Assembly: GCA_051004015.1 (NCBI GenBank) | Contig: JBPCKT010000055.1 | Coordinates: 57,026 to 121,025, forward strand | Reading direction: 5' to 3' | Origin: SXOA01 sp051004015 | GTDB lineage: Bacteria; Planctomycetota; Planctomycetia; Pirellulales; Pirellulaceae | Length of the DNA stretch: 64,000 bases | In this document: positions 1-9,893 of the stretch, one piece after another | How positions within the stretch are numbered: the stretch's first letter is position 1 | Layout: every line of letters begins with the position of its first letter | Position numbers and translations under genes: made by a program | The notes under the pieces: generated by a model | The model's database searches: none | What the model saw: only the letters and a program-made list of their open reading frames with translations | Told to the model about the DNA's origin: nothing

Positions 1-451
1 CATTTTGCCGCAGCAGGAATACTTCCTGCTCCTCGGGACGAAGCTCCGAGAGCGCCTGCCGCAAACGGCTGAGGCGTTCATCCTGCTCCACGAGCAGGTC
101 CGGTCCGTCCTCCTGGCTGGCAATCATGGATTCGTCATCGCCCATCGACTGTCTCTTCCGCCGCCACGCCGTCTCGCGGATGTCCCGCCCGGTGTTCAGG
201 GCGATGCGGAAAATCCAGGCCTTCAAGTTTTGTACTTCGACCAATTTTTCATGGTTGCGCCAACATTTGATAAACGCTTCCTGCAAGGCATCGCGGGCAT
301 CCTCCATGTTCCCCACCAGGTAGAACAGCGTACCCAAAAGCTCGGGCTGATACAGCGCAAAAGCATCCTCCAGCGCGGCCGCATCCCGGGCGCGCGGTTT
401 GGAAGCTGGGGCCTTGGGGGCGGCCTTGCTTTCGGGTGCTGTCACAGCCAT
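1..451 (-). CDS. RNA polymerase sigma factor, ECF/sigma-70 family (3' end outside window)
   Basis: The minus strand is open from an ATG at 451 to the window edge, giving 150 codons without a stop. The protein starts with an Ala/Pro/Lys-rich leader of about 30 residues. A sigma-70 region 2 follows (DAFALYQPELLGTLFYLVG, then EDARDALQEAFIKCWRN and LKAWIFRIALN), which binds core RNA polymerase and the -10 element. The part reaching the edge begins region 4 (LSELRPEEQEVFLLRQ), which binds the -35 element. Region 4 is incomplete because the gene runs out of the window. The order and spacing of the regions fit an ECF-type sigma factor. No anti-sigma gene is visible on this side. The target genes cannot be deduced. 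Confidence 0.85.
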   Translation of the reverse strand, partial: MAVTAPESKAAPKAPASKPRARDAAALEDAFALYQPELLGTLFYLVGNMEDARDALQEAFIKCWRNHEKLVEVQNLKAWIFRIALNTGRDIRETAWRRKRQSMGDDESMIASQEDGPDLLVEQDERLSRLRQALSELRPEEQEVFLLRQN

Positions 452-619
452 GCCTTCTAGAAGTGAGACGAATCCGTCATGCCAACAGATTGACGCCGGT
501 CCATGTTTTTAGCAGAAAGGGTGAGCTGTTTCTCATATAGCGCCCTTTCGACGGGCCAAGCAGAAACGTTGATTTGCGACGCAACTTATTTCCAGGACTA
601 TGCTTAGGTACATGTCCCA

Positions 620-1006
620 TTATGGCTTTCGATAGGGAACATGGGCGGTTGCGAGCATGGGAAAGTGTCTCGTGTTGAGCGTAACCAGAATCGCGCCACA
701 GGCCTCTGCCGAAGCGGCGATGAGCGCGTCGGCGAGTCCGACGCCGTGGCTCTTGCCAAAATCCCGTCGAAACAGTCCACCCTGCTGGGCAATCGTGGCA
801 TCGATGGTGACTACCTGGAACGCGCGAACAAACGATTCCAAGGCGGTTCGCTCCGCGCCGTCGCGCACCCCGGCATAGAGTTCGGCCACCGTTATCGCCG
901 AAATGAGGTGATTGCCGCTCAAGCCTTCGATGTACGAAATCGCGTCGGCATAGCCGCGAAGATAGTCAATCGCCACGTCCGTATCGATGAGTAGCGGTGC
1001 GGCCAT
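620..1006 (-). CDS. vapC: VapC-type PIN-domain toxin ribonuclease
   Basis: This 128-residue protein has the PIN-domain layout: LLIDTDVAIDY at the N-terminus (D8, D10), an AELYAG motif with E42, and GLADALIAA with D93. These are the usual acidic residues that hold Mg2+ for RNA cleavage. The length is normal for VapC. It lies 12 bases downstream of a small antitoxin-like gene in the same direction, the usual antitoxin-first VapBC order. The likely role is a type II toxin that cuts RNA when its partner is degraded. The RNA target cannot be read from the sequence. Confidence 0.85.
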   Translation of the reverse strand: MAAPLLIDTDVAIDYLRGYADAISYIEGLSGNHLISAITVAELYAGVRDGAERTALESFVRAFQVVTIDATIAQQGGLFRRDFGKSHGVGLADALIAASAEACGAILVTLNTRHFPMLATAHVPYRKP

Positions 1007-1018
1007 TCGGGGCAGTCC

Positions 1019-1252
1019 CTAAAACCTGTCCATTTCGGCACGCAGAGCTTGAAAATCCGGCAGGTCCGTGCGGTCTTTCCAAATTCCCCGCGCCTGGCGG
1101 AGGAGGGAAAGGCGGTCGTGCGGCGGCGTAGACCCTAGAAACTGCCGGACGGCTTCATGCAGAAGGGCGTCTTGAGTTTTTCCGGTGGTTTCCGTCAGGG
1201 CCTGCAAGGCTTCCCCCTCGGCAGTCGACAGCGTGATCTGTGCGGTGACCAT
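1019..1252 (-). CDS. vapB: VapB-like antitoxin
   Basis: This 77-residue protein precedes the PIN toxin in the same operon. The first 40 residues (VTAQITLSTAEGEALQALTE, then KTQDALLHEAVRQFL) have a beta strand plus two helices, as expected of a ribbon-helix-helix DNA-binding domain. The acidic/aromatic tail (GIWKDRTDLPDFQALRAEMDRF region) is typical of the part that wraps and blocks a PIN toxin. VapB probably binds VapC and represses the shared promoter, which would lie just upstream of 1252. Assignment rests mainly on position and on the tail pattern. Confidence 0.75.
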   Translation of the reverse strand: MVTAQITLSTAEGEALQALTETTGKTQDALLHEAVRQFLGSTPPHDRLSLLRQARGIWKDRTDLPDFQALRAEMDRF

Positions 1253-1363
1253 TTCCCAATTCCCCTTTCATCTCTATTGTACAGCGCCGGCACAGCCGAA
1301 GAATCTCAAATTTCCAATCTCGAATCCGTGTTCCCTGAGCTTTCTTTCGTCCATAATAACCCC

Positions 1364-1996
1364 ATGTGGCCCGAAGCGGAAAAAACCGAAGAGCTTCTCG
1401 CGGGAGTGCGGGGGGGGGATGCCGAGGCGATCAATCGCCTGATGGACCGGCACCGCGATTCCATCCGCCGCATGGTGCAACTTCGGCTGGACCAGAAGAT
1501 CCAGCGACGAATTGACGCCAGCGACGTGGTGCAGGATGTCCTCATCGAGGCCAGCCGACGGCTCAAGGATTATCTGGCGAACCCGGTGATGTCCTTCCAT
1601 CTCTGGCTGCGGCAGATTGCCCAGGACCGGATTATCGACGCCCACCGCCGGCACCGGGTCAGCGCCAAGCGGAGCGTGGACCGCGAGCGGAACCTGGCCG
1701 TCCCCTCCGCGGACGACCATTCCACCATGGACCTCGCCGCCCAGCTTGTCGGCCGCGAGCTCACCCCCGCCGCTGCCGCCACGCAGAAGGAAATGGCACG
1801 CTGCGTCGAAGCCGCCATCTCGCGGCTTCCCGACCAGGACTGCGAAATCATCGTCATGCGGCACTACGAGCAGCTCTCCAACCAGGAAATCGCGCAGGCC
1901 CTTGGGCTGAGTGAACCAGCGGCCAGTATGCGGTATCTTAGAGCAGTGAGGCGGCTACGGGAGCTGCTAAACAGTCCAAACTCAATCGGCGAGTGA
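1364..1996 (+). CDS. RNA polymerase sigma-70 factor, ECF-like
   Basis: The protein has 210 residues when started at the ATG at 1364. The frame is open further upstream, but that part runs antisense through the vapB gene, so the inner start is preferred. Region 2 is seen in ELLAGVRGGDAEAINRLMDRH and DASDVVQDVLIEASRRL. Region 4 is seen in RLPDQDCEIIVMRHYEQLSNQEIAQALGLSEPAASMRYLRA, a helix-turn-helix. It resembles the planctomycete ECF sigma factors of the type often near serine/threonine kinases, though no kinase is next to it here. It ends 20 bases before the ATPase gene, so both could share a transcript. Confidence 0.85.
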   Translation: MWPEAEKTEELLAGVRGGDAEAINRLMDRHRDSIRRMVQLRLDQKIQRRIDASDVVQDVLIEASRRLKDYLANPVMSFHLWLRQIAQDRIIDAHRRHRVSAKRSVDRERNLAVPSADDHSTMDLAAQLVGRELTPAAAATQKEMARCVEAAISRLPDQDCEIIVMRHYEQLSNQEIAQALGLSEPAASMRYLRAVRRLRELLNSPNSIGE

Positions 1997-2016
1997 TTTA
2001 CTTTCGCGAGCAGTTT

Positions 2017-3132
2017 ATGATTCGAACCATTTCCATACGCGGCTTTAGAAGCATCAACAGTGTTCAGGTTGAATTGGAGCCCGTCACCGTACTGGTCGGC
2101 CGCAGTGGTTCAGGCAAGTCGAACTTCGTGCGCGCCATCCGTTTTCTGAGGGATTATCTGATAACTGGGGATCGAGATTCTTCTGCTGGAGGGAGCTTTC
2201 AAAAACTCGCCCCCGCCAATCAAGGAGAACCCCAACTGACCTACAAAGTCGCCTTCGACATTGAAGGACTGGAAGGGACTTTTCAATACAGTCTGTGCCT
2301 GCCTTACCAAGCAGGAAAAGTTGAAGAATCCCTCAAGCTGGGTGAAAAGGTGCTGTTTTCGCATGTCGCCGGAAAATGGGTCACAGAACCAAACGTGCAG
2401 TCCCCTCCTCCTCCTACCTGCCCGATGCTCGGTAAAATTCCGGCAATTAGTGAAACAGTCATCGCCTTCTCTGCTCTGACAAATGGAGTCGGCTGTTACG
2501 AGTTTCCATTTGGAGTGCTCGGCCAATCCGCCACGAGCAAGGGCGATGGGCTTGCAGACGATGCTCGCAACTACTTGTTCGTGATGAAGGGAATTACAAG
2601 CAACATTCGCAACTTAAAACTTCGTAAGAGCATCAATGGTTCGTTAATGGCGCTGAATCCAACGGTATCGGCCGTCGAACTGAACTCGATTCAAAGTCCC
2701 ACGAGTATCTTGGTGACGCACCAGTTCAATGGATCGCGATTGTCGTTATCGTTGTCCGAGGAATCCGAGGGCTTTCGACGCTTTTTTGCGCATCTCTTGG
2801 CAATCTATCAGGATTCGTCCAAACAGTTGCTGGTTTTCGAAGAGCCTGAAAATGGAATCTATCCCGGAGCGTTGCAATTATTGGCGGATGAACTCAAAGC
2901 TGCACCGTATGCCAATCGCGGACAAGTGTTGTTGACAACGCACAGCCCCGGCCTGCTGAACCATTTCGATATTGAGTCGCTGCGGGTAGTAACCTTGAAA
3001 AACGGTGGAACGCAGATTGGCAAAGTTGCCTCCGAGCAAGTTCAAGCGGTGAAGGATGATCTGATGAGAACCGGTGAATTGCTAACCGTGGACGAGGCTC
3101 GTATCGCCGACGAGGAGGTAGTTGCACCATGA
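2017..3132 (+). CDS. AAA-family ATPase of the RecF/OLD type (partner of DUF4276 protein)
   Basis: Starting at ATG 2017 gives 371 residues. A GTG eight codons upstream overlaps the preceding stop and is an alternative. The N-terminus (IRTISIRGFRSINSVQVEL) and the Walker A motif GRSGSGKS at 28-35 are typical of RecF/SMC-like ATPases. A Walker B-like LLVFEEPENG lies at 271-280, followed by a TTHSPGLL switch motif with H309. The middle part is family-specific and not recognised. The stop overlaps the start of the next gene by four bases, so the two products are probably made together. The pair resembles OLD-type ATPase plus TOPRIM nuclease defence modules split over two genes. Confidence 0.8.
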   Translation: MIRTISIRGFRSINSVQVELEPVTVLVGRSGSGKSNFVRAIRFLRDYLITGDRDSSAGGSFQKLAPANQGEPQLTYKVAFDIEGLEGTFQYSLCLPYQAGKVEESLKLGEKVLFSHVAGKWVTEPNVQSPPPPTCPMLGKIPAISETVIAFSALTNGVGCYEFPFGVLGQSATSKGDGLADDARNYLFVMKGITSNIRNLKLRKSINGSLMALNPTVSAVELNSIQSPTSILVTHQFNGSRLSLSLSEESEGFRRFFAHLLAIYQDSSKQLLVFEEPENGIYPGALQLLADELKAAPYANRGQVLLTTHSPGLLNHFDIESLRVVTLKNGGTQIGKVASEQVQAVKDDLMRTGELLTVDEARIADEEVVAP

Positions 3133-3821
3133 AAAAACTCGTTCTCTTCGGAGAAGGGGACGGAGAGAAACGAGCCCTCCCAGTAATTACCAGCCGAATA
3201 ATTTCGGAAATGAACGCATGGCATGTCGTTTCCCTTGAACCCGATGCGATGATTGTTGGAGAGCTACCGGGACTGCTGAAGAACAATGCTGCTGAATGGC
3301 GGCGATTTCTGCGAATCGCTCGCAAACGCAAGGATTTTGGCGGTGTTCTACTTTTGCTCGACGGCGATTGCCCATCACGAAGCCTGCGAGGCGAAAAGTT
3401 CTGCTCCAAAGTCTTTGCGGGGCGCCTGGCAAAGGTTGCTGTCGATGAGGGTGCTGGAACCAGTTTCTCTGTCGCGATAGTTTTTGCGTGCAGGGAATTC
3501 GAGTCGTGGATTATCGCCGGAATCGAGTCTTTGGCGGGGCGAGATCTTCCCAACCCGGCAACCCGAGTCGAAGCAGCAACGACGCCTCCGGAAGGAGACT
3601 TGGAAAGTAACCCGCGAGATGCGAAAGGGTGGCTGGGAAAGCATATGGTCAATGGCTACAGCGCGCCGAGAGACCAAGCAGTCCTGGCGCGAGAAGTGGA
3701 TCTGAATCTTATTCGCTCCAAGGGTATGAGGTCATTTGCTCGCTTTGAATCCGCCATCCGTCAACTCATAACCTCATTTCAACACAGCGTGTCTATCGCG
3801 ACTCCGTTTGTCACCGAGTAA
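3129..3821 (+). CDS. DUF4276 family TOPRIM-like protein
   Basis: This 230-residue protein overlaps the upstream ATPase gene by four bases (ATGA). It shows the pattern of DUF4276. There is an N-terminal strand ending in FGEGDGEK (E9, E13), then LLLLDGDCPS with D78 and D80, which matches the TOPRIM E...DxD metal site. A CREFESWIIAG segment carries the characteristic ExExW (E123, E125, W127). Proteins of this family usually stand next to an AAA ATPase, as here. The likely role is the nuclease partner of the ATPase, possibly in phage defence. That role is inference from gene pairing; only the family signature is visible. Confidence 0.8.
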   Translation: MKKLVLFGEGDGEKRALPVITSRIISEMNAWHVVSLEPDAMIVGELPGLLKNNAAEWRRFLRIARKRKDFGGVLLLLDGDCPSRSLRGEKFCSKVFAGRLAKVAVDEGAGTSFSVAIVFACREFESWIIAGIESLAGRDLPNPATRVEAATTPPEGDLESNPRDAKGWLGKHMVNGYSAPRDQAVLAREVDLNLIRSKGMRSFARFESAIRQLITSFQHSVSIATPFVTE

Positions 3822-3960
3822 TGCCTCGGTCGTGCCATCCGCACAACGAGTCCGGCCTGCCGGAAAAGGGCATTGTCGGCCATAATGGAGGGTGGTGCCT
3901 GATGGTCTGGCCAACGCTCATCCTCTTCGCCCATCCCAATCCTCTCCCGCCCCTTGCTTC

Positions 3961-5781
<1,821 letters not shown>

Positions 5782-5824
5782 CGGGCCAAGACATTTTTCA
5801 CGATGAGGATTGAGGACTGACGGC

Positions 5825-7624
5825 ATGGGTGTTTTACTGCAAATCAAAAACGCCTACAAGCGTTACGGCGACCAGGTGCTGCTCGACGGCGCGGAAGCGA
5901 CGCTGACCGACGATGTGAAGGTCGGCTTTGTCGGCCGGAACGGGGCGGGCAAAAGCACGCTGCTGCGCGTGCTGCTGGGGGAGGAAGAGCTGGATCGGGG
6001 AGAAATCAGCCGCCATCCCAAGCTGCAGATTGGCTACCTGCGGCAGCACGACCCGTTTCAGCCGGGGGAGACGGCCCTCGAGTTCCTGATGCGGGACAGC
6101 GGCCAGCCGGACTGGAAATGCGGCGAAGTGGCCGGCGAATTCGAGCTGAAGGGAGCCTATTTGCAAGGTCCGCTCGCCAAGCTCTCCGGCGGCTGGCAGA
6201 CGCGCGTCAAGCTGGCGGCGCTCTTGCTGCACGAACCCAATCTGCTGCTCCTCGACGAGCCGACAAACTTCCTGGACCTCCGCACGCAAATCCTGCTGGA
6301 GCACTTCCTCCGGCACTATGACCAGGCCTGCCTCATCGTCTCGCACGACCGGGCGTTCCTCGGCGCGACCTGCAGCGCCACGCTCGACCTCTCCCGCGGC
6401 AAGCTGACGATGTTCCCCGGCAAGATCGACGCCTTCCTGGAATTTCAAGTGGAGCGACGCCTGCACGAAGAGCGGGCCAACTCGGCCGTCCTCGCCAAGC
6501 GCCGCCACCTGGAGGAGTTCATCGCCAAGAACAGGGCCCGGGCCAGCACCGCGACCCGCGCCCGCTCCAAGAGCAAGGAGCTGGAAAAACTGGAGGTCAT
6601 CGAGATTGCCGGCGATGAGCCGACCGCCAATATTCAGGCTCCGCTGGTGGAACCTCGCAAGGGCGCTGCCGTCCGCTGCCGCGATCTGGCGATGGGCTAT
6701 GAGGACCGGCAGATCGCCGACGATATCAACCTGGAAATCGACCACGGCTCGCGGGCTGCCATCGTGGGGGACAACGGCCAGGGAAAGACAACGTTTCTGC
6801 GCACCGTCGTCGATTCGCTTTCACCCCTGGCCGGCGAGGTCCGCTGGGGGCACGGCTGCCAGGTTGGCATCTACGCCCAGCACGTTTACACCAGCCTCCC
6901 CGAAAAGCAGACGGTGCTGGAGTACCTGGAGTACAACGCGGCCATCGGCACCAAGACCCAGCAGATTCTCGACCTGGCAGGAGCGCTCCTGTTCCGCGGC
7001 GATGCCGTCAAGAAGAAGATTTCCGTCCTCTCTGGCGGAGAGCGAGCTCGGTTATGCCTCGCGGGACTGCTGCTCAGCCAATACAACGTGCTGGTGCTGG
7101 ACGAACCGGGCAACCATCTGGACGTTGATACCGTGGAAGCGCTCGCCGAAGCCCTGCTGGCCTACAAGGGAACCGTCATCTTCACCAGCCACGACCGCCA
7201 CTTCATGAAGCGGGTGGCCACCTGCATCATCGAAGTCCGCGACGGCCACGTGACGAATTACCGCGGCGATTACGAGTCCTACCTCTATTCCGTCAACAAG
7301 GAAATCGAAGACGGCGAGCGCGAGCTGGCCAAAGGCATGGCCAAGCCGCCGCCGAGCGCCCTGAAAACTTCCAAGCCCGCCAAACCTGACCATCGCGCCG
7401 CCAGGCGGAGCGAACGGGAAATCCGCAAGGAAATGACCAACCTGGAGCGGACCATCGCCCGCCTGGACGGCGAGAAAAAAGAGACGAGCGGCAGGCTCAT
7501 GTCCGCGACCGACCCCTCCGAAGCATTACGCCTGCACAACGAAGTTGCGGCTCTGGCGACGGAGCTGACCACGGCTGAGGAGCGGTGGTGTGAATTGCAG
7601 GCGGAAGTGATGGACGAGGAATAA
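5825..7624 (+). CDS. ABC-F ATPase, second copy (YheS/Uup-like)
   Basis: The ATG at 5825 is preceded by GAGG at a good distance; the product has 599 residues. It has two ABC domains. The first has GRNGAGKS at 37-44, LSGGWQTR and LLLLDEPTNFLD. The second has GDNGQGKT at 315-322, LSGGERAR and VLVLDEPGNHLD. In the last motif Gly replaces the usual Thr. The linker between the domains (about 200-265) is long, helical and basic, as in ABC-F proteins that reach into the ribosomal peptidyl-transferase region. The C-terminus is a predicted coiled coil (about 520-599). It follows uup after 43 bases, so the two are probably co-transcribed. It is a diverged paralogue rather than a recent duplicate. Confidence 0.85.
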   Translation: MGVLLQIKNAYKRYGDQVLLDGAEATLTDDVKVGFVGRNGAGKSTLLRVLLGEEELDRGEISRHPKLQIGYLRQHDPFQPGETALEFLMRDSGQPDWKCGEVAGEFELKGAYLQGPLAKLSGGWQTRVKLAALLLHEPNLLLLDEPTNFLDLRTQILLEHFLRHYDQACLIVSHDRAFLGATCSATLDLSRGKLTMFPGKIDAFLEFQVERRLHEERANSAVLAKRRHLEEFIAKNRARASTATRARSKSKELEKLEVIEIAGDEPTANIQAPLVEPRKGAAVRCRDLAMGYEDRQIADDINLEIDHGSRAAIVGDNGQGKTTFLRTVVDSLSPLAGEVRWGHGCQVGIYAQHVYTSLPEKQTVLEYLEYNAAIGTKTQQILDLAGALLFRGDAVKKKISVLSGGERARLCLAGLLLSQYNVLVLDEPGNHLDVDTVEALAEALLAYKGTVIFTSHDRHFMKRVATCIIEVRDGHVTNYRGDYESYLYSVNKEIEDGERELAKGMAKPPPSALKTSKPAKPDHRAARRSEREIRKEMTNLERTIARLDGEKKETSGRLMSATDPSEALRLHNEVAALATELTTAEERWCELQAEVMDEE

Positions 7625-7661
7625 GGTAGGCGCTAACTCTCATCATTCAGAATGTCCTCCT

Positions 7662-7958
7662 TTGCCTCTCCAATGTTTCAAGCGGCACAAAAACTGGCCC
7701 GCTGCGCAAAACCTTCGCTGCCCAACACTCCAGAGCGTCGCTGTTTATCCCATTAACTCCTCCCCCCAGCGGTACGCCCACAACCGGACCGGCGAGGATA
7801 ATGCCGACGCACATATGAAACGGCAGGTCATGGGCCGAGAGGTGGTCGTCGCCATCACGGCGGGCAAGCTGGACTTCGGCCCGTGGGAGCAGATTTTCTA
7901 TGGCGAGTTTGATGGACGGCGGGCCAAGCGGGTTCTGATCAAGATCATTGGGGAATGA
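7662..7958 (+). pseudogene. Remnant of a YjbQ-family gene (3' half)
   Basis: From about 7765 the frame reads NRTGEDNADAHMKRQVMG, then KLDFGPWEQIFYGEFDG, RAKRVLIKIIGE and a stop. This is the conserved C-terminal part of the YjbQ/UPF0047 family (secondary thiamine-phosphate synthase). Intact members have about 130-140 residues. Here the sequence upstream of 7765 does not show the expected N-terminal strands in any frame I read, and no good ribosome-binding site precedes an ATG. I take it as a 5'-truncated remnant. A short functional protein starting at 7662 cannot be excluded. Confidence 0.6.
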
Positions 7959-8537
7959 GGCTGCAACCGGAAGCCGATTGCTGGAAGCGCACCGCGGGGG
8001 CAAGCCCTGTACCTGGCATCGCGCCGCATCCTGGTTTTCCGGCAAAGAGAGCGCCCAAATGCTGGCGGCTCATGTTTCGTGTTCGCTCGACGACGAGCTA
8101 CCCCCTATTTGCGGTGCGTCGGCGACAAAGAGGGAGTTTTTGCGGCAGTTTTGCGATGAGAGGAACACTGCAGCACAAACTCCGTCACCGCACTGGCGAA
8201 TTCTTTCGGGCACTCCCACATCCCCAAGTGTCCGGAAGAGACTTGGAACGGTCGATCGGCTGCGAGTAAACTTTCCATGTGAGCGCTCGCGGAGGGTACC
8301 CACATGTGAGTTCAATAAATTGTACCGTCTTTTTGGGGACGCAAACAGCTAGTCTATGAGAACATTCCAGGCTGAATAGGGCGAAGTGTCCCTTGAGTGC
8401 CAAAACTTACGCCGCAGGTCCCCATTTATCGTCAGGCTCAGGCCCCAGAGCTTATGGCGGGGAAAGCGTTGCCTACGCACATTGTCCGAAATGCGGCGGC
8501 GGTGGGAAAGTCTCAAGGTAGCTTTTGAGACTTCCCC
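7959..8537. other. Gene-poor stretch with possible decayed sequence
   Basis: No convincing intact gene is seen here. On the minus strand around 8135-8240 a frame reads SGHLGMWECPKEFASAVTEFV, which resembles the end of an alpha/beta hydrolase (GH...PxxF...V.EF). It lacks the rest of such an enzyme and starts abruptly. Open frames on the plus strand have no family features or ribosome-binding sites. Together with the truncated genes on either side, this looks like a zone of accumulated deletions. Confidence 0.35.
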
Positions 8538-8640
8538 CGGTAGTAATCCCGCACCGCTCCGTCCGGCAGCGTTGGATTGGGCCATTTATTGACGCGGTTG
8601 ATCGGCGTTTGATCCCGGTGAACATCGATCCGTCGCCTTC
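8538..8640 (-). pseudogene. Remnant of the C-terminal end of an enolase-superfamily gene
   Basis: The minus strand encodes NRVNKWPNPTLPDGAVRDYY. This nearly repeats the C-terminus of the intact enolase-superfamily protein at 9894-11099 (NRVYKWPNPTLPDGAVRDY). The DNA of the two ends is similar over roughly 70 bases, with several substitutions and a two-base gap. Nothing upstream belongs to such a protein; the neighbouring DinB-like gene begins at once. It is best explained as the tail of a former paralogue left by a deletion or partial duplication. Confidence 0.65.
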
Positions 8641-8648
8641 CACCTGCT

Positions 8649-9194
8649 CTACGAATGGGACTTCCCGCTCCCGCCCCAATTCTCCTGGTTGAACTGCTCG
8701 GAGCCACCCCTAGGGATCGTCAGCGTCTGCCAGTTTGCCCCGGCGTGGATGCGGGCGACTTGAACGATCTGCCCGATGTGGTAACAGGTATGCCCCAGGG
8801 AGCGCTGCAGGGCTAGCGGAACGCTGTGCGGTTCTCCACGGATCAGTACTGTTTTTCCGAAGTCCTCCGGCTTGAGGCTCTGGAGAGTCTCTCGCAAGCG
8901 GGCCCAGCCGCGTTCCCAGAGTTCCAGTAGTTCCGCCCGGCTGCGGAAGGAGTCCACGAATTCGTCATCTCGGTTGCGGCCTGGCTTCTCTCCGTCCGTG
9001 GTCAGGAAGTCGGTCCAGCGGGAGATCAAATTCCCGGCGACATGCTTCATGATGACGGCAATGGAGTTGGTATTGGCGTCCAGAGCGACGTGAAGTTTGT
9101 CATCCGGCACTTGCTCGATGGCTCGATCCGCCAAACGCTTGTTGGCCTCCAAGGCGTTGATGGCGGCTGACAGGAATTCGGCGGGGATGTCCAT
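8649..9194 (-). CDS. DUF1572-like DinB-superfamily protein
   Basis: The frame is open for 55 more codons upstream, but the conserved protein begins at MDIPAEFLSAAINAL (ATG at 9194), giving 181 residues. It is an all-helical protein with the histidine pattern of the DinB/YfiT fold: H51 in VIMKHVAGN and H135/H139 in SLGHTCYHIGQ. These residues normally bind a metal ion. Related proteins are thiol-dependent transferases or are of unknown function; the substrate cannot be inferred. Its C-terminus (NQENWGGSGKSHS) runs directly up to the enolase-type remnant. Confidence 0.8.
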   Translation of the reverse strand: MDIPAEFLSAAINALEANKRLADRAIEQVPDDKLHVALDANTNSIAVIMKHVAGNLISRWTDFLTTDGEKPGRNRDDEFVDSFRSRAELLELWERGWARLRETLQSLKPEDFGKTVLIRGEPHSVPLALQRSLGHTCYHIGQIVQVARIHAGANWQTLTIPRGGSEQFNQENWGGSGKSHS

Positions 9195-9473
9195 GCGGTG
9201 TCCTTTGATCTGCCCACGGTGCGTGGAGCAGTCCATTTTACCGAAACGGGCGGAAACGATCCTCGCGATGTGTAATTCGGCGACGTTTCCGCCTGCAGGG
9301 AGCGGGACGAGGCTTGGGGAACCTTGCCTCACCCCCTCTGTTGGGGAATTGCCGGACACTTAGGAAATGTGTACAATTGTTTCAAATCGGGCCGGCGAGA
9401 ATCCGGCAAGGTCTTTGACAACTTGAAATGAGTAGAGTCGCAGCGGCGAAGCTGCGCTCGGGTTTCGCATTTA

Positions 9474-9569
9474 CTAACCCCGACGCGCAAGCGAGGGAGT
9501 GTACGGCCAGCGACGATGGGCGTTTTGCGAGAAAGTCCCGCGCGCTCCCTCGCTTGCGCGTCGGGTTAG
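9474..9569. mobile_element. MITE-like inverted-repeat element (96 bp)
   Basis: The left arm (9474-9499) and the right arm (9545-9569) are inverted copies of CTAACCCGACGCGCAAGCGA plus GGGAG, differing only by one extra C on the left. They enclose about 45 bases with no coding capacity. The whole could fold into one long hairpin. No transposase is nearby, so movement would have to be driven in trans. Single arms of the same element are found inside two genes of this window (near 5488 and 25346). Confidence 0.75.
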
Positions 9570-9599
9570 TGTTGGCGGCAACTCCGGCTTTGAAAAAAC

Positions 9600-9893
9600 C
9601 CTTATGGGCTGGGCGCGGGTTGGGGTGAATAAAAAACGGCAGGGGTGAATCAACTTAGGGCGATTCATCGTGGCGAAACATGTTTTTACTGAATGACTTA
9701 CGGTGATTCATGTCGTCGTAAGTTGCTGAAAAACAAGTGTGAAAACGTGAATTAAAACAGCACTATCGGGGGGTGCGAGGGACTGCCAAAACCCTTATGG
9801 AGGAATGGCGAAATTCGAATGGCGAATGGCGAATGAAAGGCATGCCGTTTCATTCCTCACTTGTCCATTCGTCATTCGTTATTCGAATTTCCC
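9600..9893. repeat. AT-rich intergenic stretch with GTGAAT motifs and a hairpin
   Basis: No gene is seen. GTGAAT or its complement ATTCAC/GATTCAT occurs repeatedly between 9625 and 9755, in a stretch clearly richer in A and T than its surroundings. It includes a small hairpin (CTTACG...CGTAAG near 9697-9724). From about 9812 to 9893 a long imperfect inverted repeat follows (AATTCGAATGGCGAATGG against CATTCGTTATTCGAATT). It lies just after the stop of the enolase-superfamily gene and could act as a terminator for it. Confidence 0.55.

Noticed and set aside
7948..8352. Plus-strand open frame of 134 codons
   Set aside because: It has no family pattern, no ribosome-binding site and lies among gene remnants.
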